A DNA stretch of 64,000 nt, from positions 1,612,001 to 1,676,000 of the forward strand of contig WPIO01000028.1 of assembly GCA_009760855.2 (NCBI GenBank), written 5' to 3'. A program made the translations under genes and the position numbers. Below the pieces are notes generated by a model that was given only the letters and a program-made list of their open reading frames with translations, was not told the DNA's origin and searched no databases. This DNA is from Cristatella mucedo (taxonomy: Eukaryota; Bryozoa; Phylactolaemata; Cristatellidae). Positions 37,545 to 58,839 of this stretch are shown here, piece by piece. Positions within the stretch are counted from its first letter, which is position 1. Each line of letters begins with the position of its first letter.

Positions 37545-37725
37545 CCTTAAAAAAACTAGCTGATTTAACAGCCTCTTTTTGTATAGCGACAGAAGAGCCT
37601 TTACGGCTATCACCACCGCTTGCAGTGGCGATAAAGGATCGCCCACCACAGGATTCGAAACCACGACCTCGGGGCCGAGGTCGTGAAAAGCAACCGCCTT
37701 ACCTAGTGAGCCATTACGGCTTAAT
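37545..37725 (-). mobile_element. tRNA-derived SINE
   Basis: Near full-length copy, reverse orientation, from gctgatttaacagcctc to the gtcgtgaaaagcaacc head. Confidence 0.8.
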
Positions 37726-37889
37726 AAGGTCTAGTAAAAGAGATCGTCTACTGAAGACCCTAAACCATCATTTCTGTGGTCTTTGCTGGTGGACCAACTT
37801 AGCCCAGCCATAACCGAGATTTTTAATGCTTCTCACGAAAAAGTGGTCGTCCCTAAGTCCTTCAAATCGGAAATCGTTAGACCCGTACT

Positions 37890-38460
37890 TTAAAAGCCTG
37901 GATTAGATACAGGGGTCCCAGCCAACTGTCGCTCAGTTTCCCTTTTTCTTTTTATGTCAAGGATTCTTGAAAAATTGTCGCTAAGCAGCTGGTGTCACAC
38001 ATTGAAAGAATGAAATGTCAGAAAAATTTCTATCGGGGTTCAAGAGGCAGCACTCCACTGAAACGGCTCTCTCTGTGCTACCAATGACAGCATCCTATGC
38101 AGCAATGATGAAGGGGACGACACGTGCCCTAGCTCTGCTAGATCTATCGGCTGCCTTAGACACCATTGATCACGATGTCCTACTTGATCGAATGAGAACA
38201 ACGATCGGTCTGGCAGACGAGGCACTGGCGTGGTTTAAATCATACCTCTCTGATCACATTCAATCCGTGCCGTATGGGGGTCAGGTCTCACCCACGAGAC
38301 CTGTCACCTGTGTCCCTCAAGGGTCCGTCATAGGTCCCTTGCTGTTCTCCATTGATACTCAACCTCTGGGAAAAGTGATTAAGGCAAATGGAATAGGGTA
38401 TACTGAGGAATGGAATACACTAACAAAAGGCATAGACAACTTGGAATGATACGCTAACAA
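37890..38460 (+). mobile_element. Family B reverse-transcriptase fragment
   Basis: Best RT-core copy of family B: FLSGFKRQHSTETALSVL, ALALLDLSAALDTIDHDVLL, AWFKSYLSDHIQSVPYGG, VPQGSVIGPLLFSIDTQPLG. Stops before the YADD motif. Confidence 0.88.
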
Positions 38461-38859
38461 AAGGCATAGACAACTGCAAAGCTATACCAGTGATGCCTAG
38501 GCGGTACGATAGACACTCACGGGGATTTTGTGATAGATGGTGCTAAACATTGCAGAAACACAGCAACAGTAGCAGAGAAACTCTAAATATGCTTTTGCGA
38601 AAGGAGTAAACACGACATGTAATCCAAACGAGCAGCTGTGTGATTAAGAGCAACGTATGCAAACTCAGTTCAAGACAAGCGGCAGATAGATCAAGACAGA
38701 TCGTGTGTGATCAGTAGCAGACCTATATTCAGAAGTAGCGGGCACTGCAACCATGACAACATCCGCCGAAATACTTTAATTATAGGCCACGCTGCACACA
38801 ACGAGGCAGGAAAAGGTAGAAACATCCAGCCTAGGGAGCCCTTAAATAATGAGGACCTC

Positions 38860-39960
38860 AGGTGGTCTTGGGACCCCTTCTTTATTCAATCTATTCTCTC
38901 CTTCAGGCCGATATCTCAGTCGAAGAAAGTCTCGGCTTTCATTTTTAAGCCGCTAACACCCAGCTCTGCCTATCGTTCAACCATTCCAAGACCTGCTCTT
39001 CACCCGAGCCACTTGATTCCCTTATTGCCTGCATCGACGACATTCGCATTTGGATGGCTACTAACTTGCTGAAGCTTAACCATGGTAAGAATTACCTAAT
39101 AGTTGTGGGAAAACTCAGTGTCATCCGAAGCTTATAAAAATAACTCTCAAAATTGGTTCGGCTAGCATCACTCGGGTGTCGTCTGCCTGTTCTAGGCATA
39201 CTATTCCAGAATGACTTATCATTAGAGGAGCACATTTTCTCCTTGCCAAGTCGGTTTACTTTCAGCTAAAGAACATTCGCAAAAATTAGGGTATGCTTAG
39301 ATAAGAGTACGATAGCAAAACTAGTTTATGCGTTTGTGACATCGCGTCAAGATGATTGCATTTTCCTTTATTCAGGACTCCCGGCCTGTGCACTTATTGT
39401 CTGCAGCTGATGCAAGAATCAGAAGCCCTTCTGAAATGACGTCAAAGCGTAGCTGGCCTACCTATCGGACCTCATGGTACCTCCAGTCACGTGCTTTAAC
39501 ACAGTTCGCTCCTCAGTGTCTAGTCATGTTGCTGTCACACACCCACACACATACACACAAGCGAATACGCTTACGCACGCACGCACACACGCGCGTACAC
39601 ACACACACACACACACTAAATTGAAATTTTTTGGATCGAATCTTTAGATCGTATGAACCAAAAGTCAGAAACTCGCTTTCGGTACGGGCACTGCCTGCAG
39701 TGGCATTGCACTTGTAAGTATTAGCTTAAGACTCATCTGTTCCTGGCACCTTTCCCTTCACTCAGTTAACTAGTCCTTTTTGTTTCGCGAGGCGTGTGTA
39801 CCTGTGCATGAGTCAGTGCATTTTACTGGCCATATGTCTTATTAACGGGTGGCCGTGAGTGTCTTCATGTGAGCTTTACTATTATCGCCTAGGCATGATA
39901 GTCATTTGCTTTTTCATGCTTAATACCGTGCATGACATTAGCCTATTTGTACACAATCTC
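38860..39960 (+). mobile_element. Family A retrotransposon fragment
   Basis: Decayed match from the YADDTQLYL region through DDIRTWMAANFLKLN, with an AC-rich microsatellite inserted at about 39538-39616. Confidence 0.7.
39538..39616. repeat. Imperfect AC-rich repeat
   Basis: Interrupted CA/CGCA units within a family A fragment. Confidence 0.8.
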
Positions 39961-40261
39961 TTGCAGTGATTTTTAAAGATATCTAGACGGAGACAGAGCT
40001 TTCTTAGGGCGCTATACAACTACCTATAATTGTAAATGTCCTGAAAAGCACAATTTTGTTAGAAACTGCACACAATAACAATAATAATAATACTAAAACA
40101 AGTGTGTTGTGTATCGTACTCAAAGAACCAAATCTCTAACACTGCAGTTTTCAACCCACTGCAAGAGAAACAATAGGCAATCAGTAAAAGGCAAACAAGT
40201 TATTACACTCAGATAAGCATGTAAAAGCACTCAAGAAGGTTCTCCCTCTGGTTATTTTGAA

Positions 40262-41830
40262 TAACAATAACAATAATAATAATGCACTTGATAAAGCACC
40301 CTCAGAGAACTTAATCTCTTTCTAGGTGCTTTACATTTCCTGCAAAGGGAAATGCAATTCGATGCTAAGTAAAATCATGCTTGAAAAACAAACAAAATGA
40401 GTAATATGGTTAGGGGTGACATGCACAGGGTCAGCATGCAAATGTGGTTAGTGGCAGCATGCACAGTGTCAGCACGCATAAGCACGTGAAGGACGAATCA
40501 CAGGGACCCACTATATGCTGCCCTAAATAGGTGTGTTTTTAAGTTCCTTTTAAATGTGGTTAGGTCAGGGGATGTTCTGACGCAGGTCGGGAGGGAGTTC
40601 CAGGCTTTGGGAGCATACGAACTAAATGCATGGTCTCCAAAAGATTTAAGGTTTGTGCGAGGTATTTGTAGACTGTTGGATTCCGAAAAGCGGGTGGTAC
40701 GATGCTTGGCCTGATGGGGTAGTATATCTGAGAGATAGGCTGGAGCAATAGAATGAAGGGACCTAAAAGTGAGTGACAAAACCTCGAAGTCGATCCGTTG
40801 CTTGACTGGTAGCCAGTGCAGGTCGGCGAGAAGTGGAGTAATGTGGCAGCTTCGACGCTCACGACAGACAAGCCTAGCTGCCGAGTTTTGCACCAGCTGC
40901 AATCGCCTGATCGCACATGCTGGTAGGCCAGTAAGCAGTGAGTTGCAGAAGTTGAGACGGGCTGTCACGAATGCATGGACCAACTTAGACGTGGTATCCT
41001 TATCTAAACAAGCCCAAATTTTAGCAATGTTATGAAGCTGAAAATAGGCAGATTTGACTGTGGAGCAGATATGGTTGTCTAACGAGAGGTTGCTTTGGAA
41101 CGTGACACCTAGATTTCGAGCTGATTCAATGGAAGATATGCAGGCAGAGCCAATTTTGAGCATCAGCCTTTCCAATTTCTGAATCACACTGGGTTTGCCC
41201 GTAACTAGTAAGTTAGTTTTATCATCGTTTAGTTTTAGAAAATTTGCTGCCATCCATGTGCGGATGTCATCAATGCATGCAGCAAGTGAGTTGAGAGAGT
41301 TTGAGGTGCTCGAAGGCTGGGAGGGATCAAAGCAAAGGTACAACTGAGTGTCATCTGCATAGAAGTGAAAGCCTAGATTGTGCTTGGCAATCACATCAGC
41401 AAGAGGGAGAGTATAAACCGTGAAAAGAACCCGACCTAGCACGGAGCCCTGAGGTACTCTATATTTCAGAGGTACTCAAGATGATCTTTGTCCATTCACG
41501 TCAATACTCTGGAGCCTCCCACTGAGATAGGACCTGAACCACTGCAGAGCAGTGCCAGTGATGCCCAGGCGAGATGAGAGGCGCTCTAGAAGTACTTTGT
41601 GATCGATGGTATCAAAAGCTGCCGAAAGATCGAGCAAAACAAGCAGAGACACTCTACCCATGTCTGCATTCCCAGGTAGGTCGTTGTATACCCTAAGCAA
41701 TGCTGACTCTGTGGAGTGATTAGCTCTAAAGCCAGACTGGAACTTACTAGCAAGGTGTGAAACCCTGCTTAATAAAATGTACTGAATCGTGCACAGATAA
41801 GTACGAAAAACACAGGAACACAAATACTAG
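40262..41830 (-). mobile_element. Family A CR1/L2-like non-LTR retrotransposon, best copy
   Basis: Reverse-transcriptase blocks are clear: FRANHSTESALLRVYNDL, LVLLDLSAAFDTIDH, WFRSYLSGRLQSI, FHFYADDTQLYLCF and FLKLNDDKTNLLVTG. The family C-terminal block follows (HITPLLADLHWLPVKQRIDF; FKRNLKTHLF). A frame break near 41480 separates two open parts and the 5' end is missing, so it is inactive. The 3' end carries the hairpin tail and ATT repeats at 40262-40345. Confidence 0.93.
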
Positions 41831-43109
41831 TCTACTGGGGTTTAGGGAAACTGAAGGGAACAGATACGTCTCTATCAGAGATTTAAATTATACAAAGCCA
41901 ATTCATTTGGTGACAGAAGCTTGAAAAAAGCTTCAGAATTTTGGCACATACTAACTGACTAACTGCAGGCCCGATTACCGAGAGGTTTTAATTAAGTGCG
42001 AGTAACGGTAAGACGATCGGAAGCCAAAGAGCAAGTCATGCAAGAGTTCACTGAAGGAGCAAGGAGGTCGGATAGGTTACATGTGTTGCAACATCTTTCC
42101 GCAGATTTACTGGAAAAAACTGAAGGCAATTTTTCCTAAAACCTGCCTTGAGAGTGATCTTTTTCAACTCACTCAGAAACCTTTGTAATAGGCGAAGTGC
42201 ATGGATTTCAAGGACGGCTCAAGATGGTTTTCTTATGAGGATTTTGAACTTTATTAATAAGTAATGCAGTCGCTATAGATTGGAAGCCGTATTGACTCAC
42301 TGCTCATTTTCAGGCTAGAGGCAGGTACAACGACTGGGACCCTGGATGCACTGGGGAATGCTGCAAAACAAAATAAGGACGAATGTGTCGAGTATGCACG
42401 AGTTGTGAGGCCTCTAAGGCACCGAAGCCCGATTTTCTTTATCGTAAGCACACTAGCAACGTATGCAGAGTGAGTCGACAAATTTCTGCACGACTCCCAC
42501 CAGCTTGAAGCAAGTGCTTGCATGCTTGGGGTGGTGGAGTGACATACAGTGCTGGCCTCGGTGTCACGTGAGATGGGCGTTCGACCGCAGCAGTTCCACT
42601 TGAGACGTACTTAAAAAAAAACGCTTCGCTTAGTTCTCACTATTCTGAAAATTTAGTTCCAGCCCGTAGGGTGCTTCTGCTTCTAGCAGCCATCGACAAG
42701 CCGGCCGTCGACAAGGAGTCCATTCGTATCAGATCAATGTAAAATCAGCCCATATCACAAGGGTAGCATAGATGGTGAATAGCTGCTAAGCAGACCGTGT
42801 CAAATGCACTTTTCAAATACATTTGTGTATGAGTTTAGAAAAATATACATAATTAAAATTAATATAATAATAATAATAACGAATAATAATAATGGCATTA
42901 TTCCTTAAGCGAAGTCATTTTCGTAGTTAGGAAATGACACAGTCTGTCTGCAGAGATAATCGGCAGGAAAATACTTATGCAGCCGCAAAACTGGGCGAAA
43001 AATCGCAAACGCACTGTGCAGACATTGCCAATATATGTGCAATATAAGAACAGCTTTGCGGTGATGTCTAACGACTCCATTTAGCCCTGAGTAGATAAAG
43101 GTACTACAA

Positions 43110-43440
43110 GCCAAGCTGGTCCATGCATTTCTGACATCCGTCCAGACTTCTGTAGCTCACTACTTGCATGTCTTCCTGCCTGCACACTAAAACACTTATA
43201 GCTGTTGCATAACTCGCAGCTAGGCTTGTCTGGCATAAACATTACAATGACCACATTACACCCCTGCTATCAATCTGGACTGACTGCCTATCAAGTAACG
43301 TATCGACTTCAACGTTCTGTCGACTACTTTTATTTCCCTCCATTCTCTTTCGCTCAGGCCTACCTTTCAAAACCCTTTTCCTATAAGGCTAGCATCGTCC
43401 TACCACTTTCTGCCTACCACTTCCCCACTTTACAGCAACC
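43110..43440 (+). mobile_element. Family A retrotransposon fragment
   Basis: Short decayed match to the family A region around SLLTGLPACAIRRLQ and WLPVKQRIDF. Confidence 0.6.
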
Positions 43441-44479
43441 ACTGACAACTGCTGCTGGAAAGCCAATGCGTTTATTTTACCTGTCTGGGTGATGCTGGTA
43501 ATTGAGTGGCCATCTCTCCAGCCTGCAAGATATGCTGGGTATTAATGGCACTTTACAGAAAGAACATTTCACCAGTTCGAAAGATCACCCACTGATGCCC
43601 AAATGTCAGCAACAATGCACATACACGAGATCAAGCATATCAGTAGTGGGGACAGTGGCGGCAGTGGCAGCAGCAGCACTAGAAGGGCATGTGGTGAAGA
43701 CTAATAGGACCCCAGGTTAACAAAGGGATTATACTCTCTCCTTAATTGTTCCCAGTTATAAGCACTAAAATTAGTTTCATAGATGTGCCATTCCCAAAAT
43801 GCACAATTTAGATTTGGCTAAGAAATTAAGACATACGAGGGTCAAAGTAAAACTTGTATTCTCATTAGAAAATGTTCGCTCGTTATAGCTTTTAAGGAGA
43901 ATATTGACTGGATACCATGCAGTAACAACAGGAAGGGACGGGTTCAGGTATCTATTAATACAAACATTCAGCATACAGCTGGCTGTTTGTAAAAACTGTA
44001 CGATATAGTTCGCTGTGAAAAAGTGAAATACAAATCGATGAACGTGCTGTGTTAGTTAATTGCAAAAGCGACATGTATGAACTTGAATGAAAAAAATCGG
44101 CCCTTTTTAAAATTTGCTTCTCGGGTGGCGATCAGGTCTGCCAGTTTTGAGCTGCTCGATTCACGAGCAGCTTCAATTAATTTCTTGACATGTCTCCAAC
44201 TCCAGCGATCCACTCAGAATGTTCAACGCTTACTCTAAGCATGGCTAACAATGGCATCCCTACGGTCCAACAAAGTTTCGGATAAGAACTAAACCTGCTT
44301 CATTTCAAAAACTGCCTTTCGCAGACAGTTGTATTGTTCAATCCCTGTCCAGAAATACAGGCGCCTACATTAATGGCCGACTAAAGATATCAACAGCTCC
44401 ACAAATCTCTCTCGTCTCAAATAATGTAACAGAGTTTTGATAAATGCTATTTAGCTTATCCAGTTGGTGATTAGCCTGC

Positions 44480-44850
44480 AAATCGAATAGATGCAGTCAG
44501 ACGACCCATTTGCTCAATGAGTTGAAAGGTTCCAAAACTGATCGGCAGATAAAAGCCACAATTTGTATCCTGTTCGACGAGGCCTTCCGAGGCCACCTAG
44601 CTTATCTGGCCTTCACAGGACAGTACATATTCTGTCCTTTTCTGTCCACTTACAGACTGTTGATAACAGACGGCTTGCCAGGCGAGTCCAGTGTAGCCGG
44701 AACTCGCCAAGCACCGATATATTCTCTACGGCTGCTGCCGACTCAGGCACTTCTTTGACAGCTGCAACGTCTTTGACTTATTTCTGACTCGGCTGTGCTT
44801 CTCATGTTTCTGCTCAGCACGGTTATAACTAAACTTCTCTTCACTAAAAA
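44480..44850 (+). mobile_element. Probable family B 3' fragment, strongly diverged
   Basis: Weak similarity over the GCTGCTGCCGACT block and flanks. Confidence 0.45.
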
Positions 44851-45677
44851 GGGGCTATACGACAAGCTAGATGAAGTACCAAATAAAAAAACGAAGTGTC
44901 CACTTTCTTTTCAGGAACTTAATTTCTTCCTTATCAGCTTACACATTTACCATGCAGTGAGCGTGCATTCAAGGCCGAGTCTACCGAGAGCCGGCCGGGT
45001 AAGGAGCCCGAGGCTTTACAGGCTTGCAAGTGTATGGTAGTCAATACATATAAGCTTTGAAATTCTGCAAGCAATCTTCAGTGAGAAGTCTGACATAAAA
45101 ATCCCCTCGATGTTATATCAAATATGCTAGAAAAGTCTTGTATGAAAATGAAGGCCCCTCACTGTTCTTACCCAACTCACATATGCAAGGCATCCACCCG
45201 TACACCCATCACCCCTGCATGCGACATCAAAATCGAGACCAGCAACACAACAGACTAATACCAGCGATGACGTCCTGCCCGCTAGGTCGCATGGAGGCGT
45301 CGGAAAGGTCTTGGTCGCGCTTAGCATTAGCTTTAGCTTAGCTTAGCACCGCCGAGTCGGTCACACACTGCAAGCAACTATGCCAACTTTTCGGGACGGC
45401 CCCTCCCAGGCATCAGGCCTAGCGTCGGTCATTCGAAACTAATGCGGCCGGTTCTAACACCAGGTTTTCACCTTACAAACAGCTGACCTGACTAGAAAAT
45501 ACAATCTCTTGTTGAGCTACAAGGCTCTGCTTGCCATTAATGGATACAAATTTACACAGGGGTAAGGTGCTCACTTTTAACAACCAAGATTTTGTGATCG
45601 AGACCTGCCACATATGTAAAGCACGTGGATAGAGACTGTGTTATCTTTCTCGTTATACAAACGAATTATATGTATTA

Positions 45678-45720
<43 letters not shown>

Positions 45721-45762
45721 ATATATATATATGAATTATACACACATATATATATATGTATG

Positions 45763-45802
<40 letters not shown>
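45678..45802. repeat. (TA)n compound microsatellite
   Basis: TA runs broken by TGTG and GAATTATA segments. Confidence 0.95.
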
Positions 45803-45804
<2 letters not shown>

Positions 45805-46404
45805 ACGATGTACTCAACCTCATTTAAATAACCGTCGAGGAGCTTTGACGGCTTCTTTTAGACAATTACAATAGGCAATAATGAATCGTCTGGTGCAAGA
45901 TTTAGTTAGTGCTCTGGGTAAACAGTGGGACGGCCTAACTGCTGAGCTAAGACCCACACATACTTGGTTAAGTAGCAAACAAACCACGATGCACTAGCCT
46001 AGCAGATGCACGGATAAGGCCTGCAGTTCATCATGCCTCGGTGCTGTACATAATCAAAACAAGAGCCACGAGAGTTTTCGTGCCGATATCTAGCTCTACT
46101 TCTTAGCCCTGCAAAAGCGTCGAGGTGGCAAAGCTGGAGGGACAATCAAATTTCAGTGGCAAAGTTTTTCATTCTATTTACATGAGAGCTTAAATTCTAG
46201 AATGTGAAGCAAAGTTTGGACAAAAAACAATCTTTGCCCAAAAATCTAATAGAAGGACAGTACCTATAGCATTGACGTGGACTATTTCACAGCAATTTCC
46301 AAGTACATGAGGTTTCTTAAGTGGTCACGAACCTTCCGGGATTAGAAAAACTACACAGAATAGTCTAAGCAGTTTGTATGCATGCATGTGTGCATGCATG
46401 CATA

Positions 46405-46830
46405 GTACGTATCTCCATCTGTAACCCCACCAAGCCACAAAGTCTAAGTGGATGCTATACTAGAGAGTTTCCTATAGCCCACTCCAAGTCTAGGCTGCTT
46501 TCGGTGTGCACACGATAGCTAATAGAATCAATCCATCTTGCACAGAAAAGAGAAAGTAAGAGGCATAGCTATGAGCAGGGCAGCTGCAGGAGTGAGTAGC
46601 ATGAGAGTAGCAGCAATGCAGGATGGTGAGAAAGGATGTGTCTGAGTAGGTATCAGAAGAGAAAAATGTCGTTGCGCGAGGGAATCGTGCTAATGAATTT
46701 GAGAGGCTAAAACCTGCAGAACAAGGGCTTCTGTCGCACGCGGTCTCGGAGTGACAGAATAGAGCAGCTAATTCGTTGCAGCTGCTGCTGCTGTGCTTCT
46801 CAGTGTTTTCGTGCATCCTTCAGTCGCAGC
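46405..46830 (-). mobile_element. Family B retrotransposon 3' fragment
   Basis: Reverse-oriented match to the 12960-13330 region (ccatctgtaaccccacc; gaaaagagaaagtaagaggc). Confidence 0.75.
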
Positions 46831-47202
46831 AGCAAAGTAAGAACCTGAAAGAGGTACCATTGCTACCACAAACTGGACCAACCCACTAATGCAGCGAAGG
46901 CAATGGCACTATGCCGGTGGCTGCTTGCCACCGGAATAGTGCCAGCGAGCTTCGAGACGACCGCATCAAAGTCCTACCTAAGGGCGGCCCTGCACGGCAT
47001 TTCACGGCCGCTTCTTATTAAAGGCCATGCACAGGCAGCAACTTCTCAAACATCCTGACAAGACGACCCCTGCATCCACCGACGTTTGCCAGGGTCACGA
47101 AGAGCTTACTCCATATTGTCACTCACTTTAACATCTCAAGACGCAAAATGATGGACGTGGTCGAAAGCAAAGAAAAGTATCCGGTGTAAACCTTATACTC
47201 AC

Positions 47203-55751
<8,549 letters not shown>

Positions 55752-56485
55752 CTATAATTCAGCCATAATTTAGTCAGTATAAGCGACAACTGAGCGTTGC
55801 TAGAAAACAAAAACTGCATGTTTGTGCACATATAGTTCACTGTGTTATTGTGACTTGTCAACCTACCTAATTTTAATGGAATTGAGTGAATGAGTCTATG
55901 GGTGCCATACACGCGAGTAACTGACCCCATGCTTACGACGGCTCTTTTTCAGATTTACAGTACTACCACGATGGTACAGCTATGATGAGTGTGATGGCAT
56001 GTATATCAGGGAGGCGATGACCTAAATTGCATTTGTGACTACAACGCGCTCTTATAGCTGAAATTGAACACCGATTTGTGCGTTGAATTATGGAATATTA
56101 GCAGGCGTTTGATCTGTGGGTTATTTAATTACACAAGTAAATGCTGTGGAGATTATCTCTCAGTGGAAAGTCGTTATCCTTTAATTAATTGTACAGGTAT
56201 ATTCAGAATAGGAGTTTTCATTGCAGTGTCTCTAGCATCTTAAATTGTGGAATTAATTTGTTTCGCAATTTTTCGTGGGTACACGCTATTTAAATAATAA
56301 AAAAAACGACATTATCTTTAGGAAGGGATTCTACTTTCCAATTAAACCACACCAACTCATTTACCTTGCACGAATGGTCGGTAAAGAAAAGCATGCATAA
56401 TAGCAACACTATTAGCATCTGATTGAGAAACTAATAGTGCGTTAATGTACAGCCAATAGTGTAACTCGGCAGTGACCCTACTCAC

Positions 56486-56692
56486 CGTTTTAGAGAACTC
56501 CACGAAAAAAACACTTTAAAGCTCCGGCTCAGATATTGCCAAAGTGAATAAGCTCTTGGCAGGTTTCCTTTACCAAAGGCTGATGTTAAGGTCAACCAAC
56601 CCAGCCCCGCAGCCTCCACATCGCCACACCAACCATTTTGATAAATCAAAATCCAAAATACTCTTGAATACGGATCCATCAAATCGCAGACC
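56486..56692 (-). other. Candidate 207-nt exon, open only in one phase
   Basis: Acceptor taatttacag, donor gtgagt. The only open frame (phase 2 in and out) contains MDPYSRVFWILIYQNGW. It cannot be joined in phase to the transmembrane exon at 55751, so it may be an upstream or untranslated exon, or chance. Confidence 0.25.
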
Positions 56693-57419
56693 CTGTAAAT
56701 TATTTTAATCTTGTAATCCTTAAATAGTTTCAAAATACGGACCGACCTAGGGGCACCTTCCGTGAGACTGCGTGCTAAAATTAATGTTGTCTGAAGTAGG
56801 GAACCTTAGGATTTTGGTCAGATGTCCTAACGATTGAGCTATAGAGGCACCGACTACTTCGGCACTCAACACATGACTTAAAAGCCTCACCTTAAAATTT
56901 CCCCTTACATGCTAAGCCGCATCTATGTGTGCTTGGCAATACGGCACAACACATACGTAAATCTACATTGCAATTTCATTATTCTGCCACAGGTATTTTC
57001 AATCACCTTGTAGTATCCTAACGATATACAAGACCGGCTCAGCCTGTGAGCAAATTATCTAGACAAAACAGGCCAAACAGGACAAACCAGTCTGCGTCAA
57101 TAAGGTGAATGCCAGCAAGTCAGTGTCTGTAGCCATTCATATTTCAGCTTTCTGCCAGCGAGCCTTTTCTTTGAGCTCAAATAATAATAACAATTGACGA
57201 GCAAGCGGCACCCTAAATAGAACTATGACAAAGACAAAGACTATTACAAAGTACCTGGTTCTTCTAATCTACGGGTTAAAGACACTGTCGGTGCCGGCCA
57301 TATATCTCAAGACTGAAGGCAATTCCATTTTCCGTTATTTGGTAATGCTCAGGAATGCTTTGCCACATCAAAGCGGGAAATGAACATTTCGTGTCAAATT
57401 TCGACACACGCTTCTTAAT

Positions 57420-57446
57420 CGGGGGGGGGGGTGGGGGGAAGGGGGA
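57420..57446. repeat. G-rich tract
   Basis: Three G runs in 27 bp, two of them 6 nt or longer; may form a G-quadruplex. A shorter G14 run is at 29527-29540. Confidence 0.7.
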
Positions 57447-57946
57447 CAATGGACTTCCAAGGGGTCCATGGATGGGCTTTAGGGGATACGTGAACTGGTA
57501 CAAAGTCAATATCGATATTCACTACATTCTTTGCACCAAGTTTTCTTGCCAAAAATATCAGATGTTTTAAATTTTTGTTTAATAAACAATAGCAGATATA
57601 ATGTAGGCTTGTATGAGATGTTACAGTATACGAGCAGATAACATAAAATTGTCATCTTTTTCAGATTTTGACTCCTAGAATGGTTTTTAATGGAGAGAAA
57701 TTGAGCTTTAATATCCAAAATAAATTCAATGATTTTACTTTCGTTTTTGTGCCGAAAATATCTTTTGCCTTAAATTATTATGAATTCGTGGCAAACAATA
57801 TCTACCCGGACAGTTTTTGCAATACGAATTACGCGAATCTTACGATTCAAGGCCTTTGAGTGACGCGATGGATGCAGCTAAAAGACTAAGCTTTTTTTGA
57901 ATTACCACCTCAAATAGAGGCAGGCTGCAAGCAGACAACTACTCAC

Positions 57947-57972
57947 ATTTTCCAATTTTCGATGAGGAGCTT
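57947..57972 (-). other. Candidate 26-nt exon
   Basis: Very strong polypyrimidine acceptor (cttcgttgcattcctgcag) and donor gtgagt. It joins in phase either to the 56692 exon or to the 55751 exon (SSSSKIGK), but not to both, so its frame is undecided. Confidence 0.28.
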
Positions 57973-58084
57973 CTGCAGGAATGCAACGAAGATTGAGAAA
58001 GCCCCGACAATTTCTCCGCAGGCTGAACTCTATGGACGGCTGGATACTATTGCGAAACTCCTTTCAAAGGTTATTTCTGCTCAG

Positions 58085-58238
58085 ATGACTTTAAAATTGA
58101 AACATCGATTCACAATCCTTTCCTTGCCAATATGGACAGCATTAGTGATGGAGACCTTGCAAAAGATGACATTACTCCCTCGAGTATAAAAGAAGTGCTA
58201 CAAAACGAGCCTAACTCGAAGAGCCAAAGAGAACTCCG
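58085..58238 (+). other. Candidate plus-strand exon, unknown product
   Basis: Acceptor ttatttctgctcag, donor gtaagc, phase 1 in and 2 out. The open frame is polar and protein-like (NMDSISDGDLAKDDITPSSI, KEVLQNEPNSKSQREL). No neighbour exon found on this strand. A second frame is also open nearby, so chance is possible. Confidence 0.25.
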
Positions 58239-58624
58239 GTAAGCATAGAAACAAGCGTAGCCTCATTTGGCGAAGCACGCTACATGTGCTCTATTTCTGT
58301 TTGCTACGGAGCACCTTTGAGAGTCCAGGTTTTTAGCACTTGTTTCTATTAAAATGAAATTTCTGAATTGATTGGATGTCAAGATGATATGCGAGGTACC
58401 TTGTCAATGACTAGACCTCAATTTCATCCCCTTTCTCATTCAAACAAGCAATAGTAACCTTCTCATTGTAATGAAATTTCGACCAGAATTAAAGTTTTAG
58501 TTTAATTTGGACATTATCCATACATTTCATTTGCGTTAGAAGGGGCCATTAATTTTTGCATGAAAGTGAGTGGGAAGGATATATTTTGTTAAGGTCGTAT
58601 ATTGTGCAGGAGTGGCCGTTTGCC

Positions 58625-58800
58625 CCTCGGTCTTAGTCCACGAGTACGATGCTCGCTCTTCACTACCAAGATCGCGGTTTTGAGTCCTGCAGTGAATGAT
58701 CGTTCATTGCCCACAGCAAACGGTGGCGATAGCTGTGACGGCTTTTCTACTGCTATATAAATGAGGCATTTATATCAGATAACCTTATTTGCCTTCTATT
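58625..58800 (+). mobile_element. tRNA-derived SINE
   Basis: Plus-oriented copy (gatgctcgctcttcactacc; ttttgagtcctgcagtg) ending gataaccttatttgcc; just 5' of a family A copy. Confidence 0.75.
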
Positions 58801-58839
58801 ATTTCATTTTCAGTATCTAATTATACATTTCAGAGGCTG

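Larger units (their letters stand above)
41830..47200. other. Gene-poor stretch with retroelement debris
   Basis: Contains family A and B fragments, an AAT-rich patch (42864-42893), and (TA)n. No exon chain found on either strand; the 3' end of the coiled-coil gene may lie here. Confidence 0.5.

Noticed and set aside
45167-45330. Cys-rich minus-strand frame ending in a gtaaga donor
   Set aside because: No acceptor that leaves the Cys-rich frame in phase 0 with the last coiled-coil exon; likely chance.
58021-58120. Lipid phosphate phosphatase-like peptide (TPFKGYFCSDD)
   Set aside because: Short resemblance only; the frame has a stop just upstream and the best acceptor (58084) would exclude this segment.
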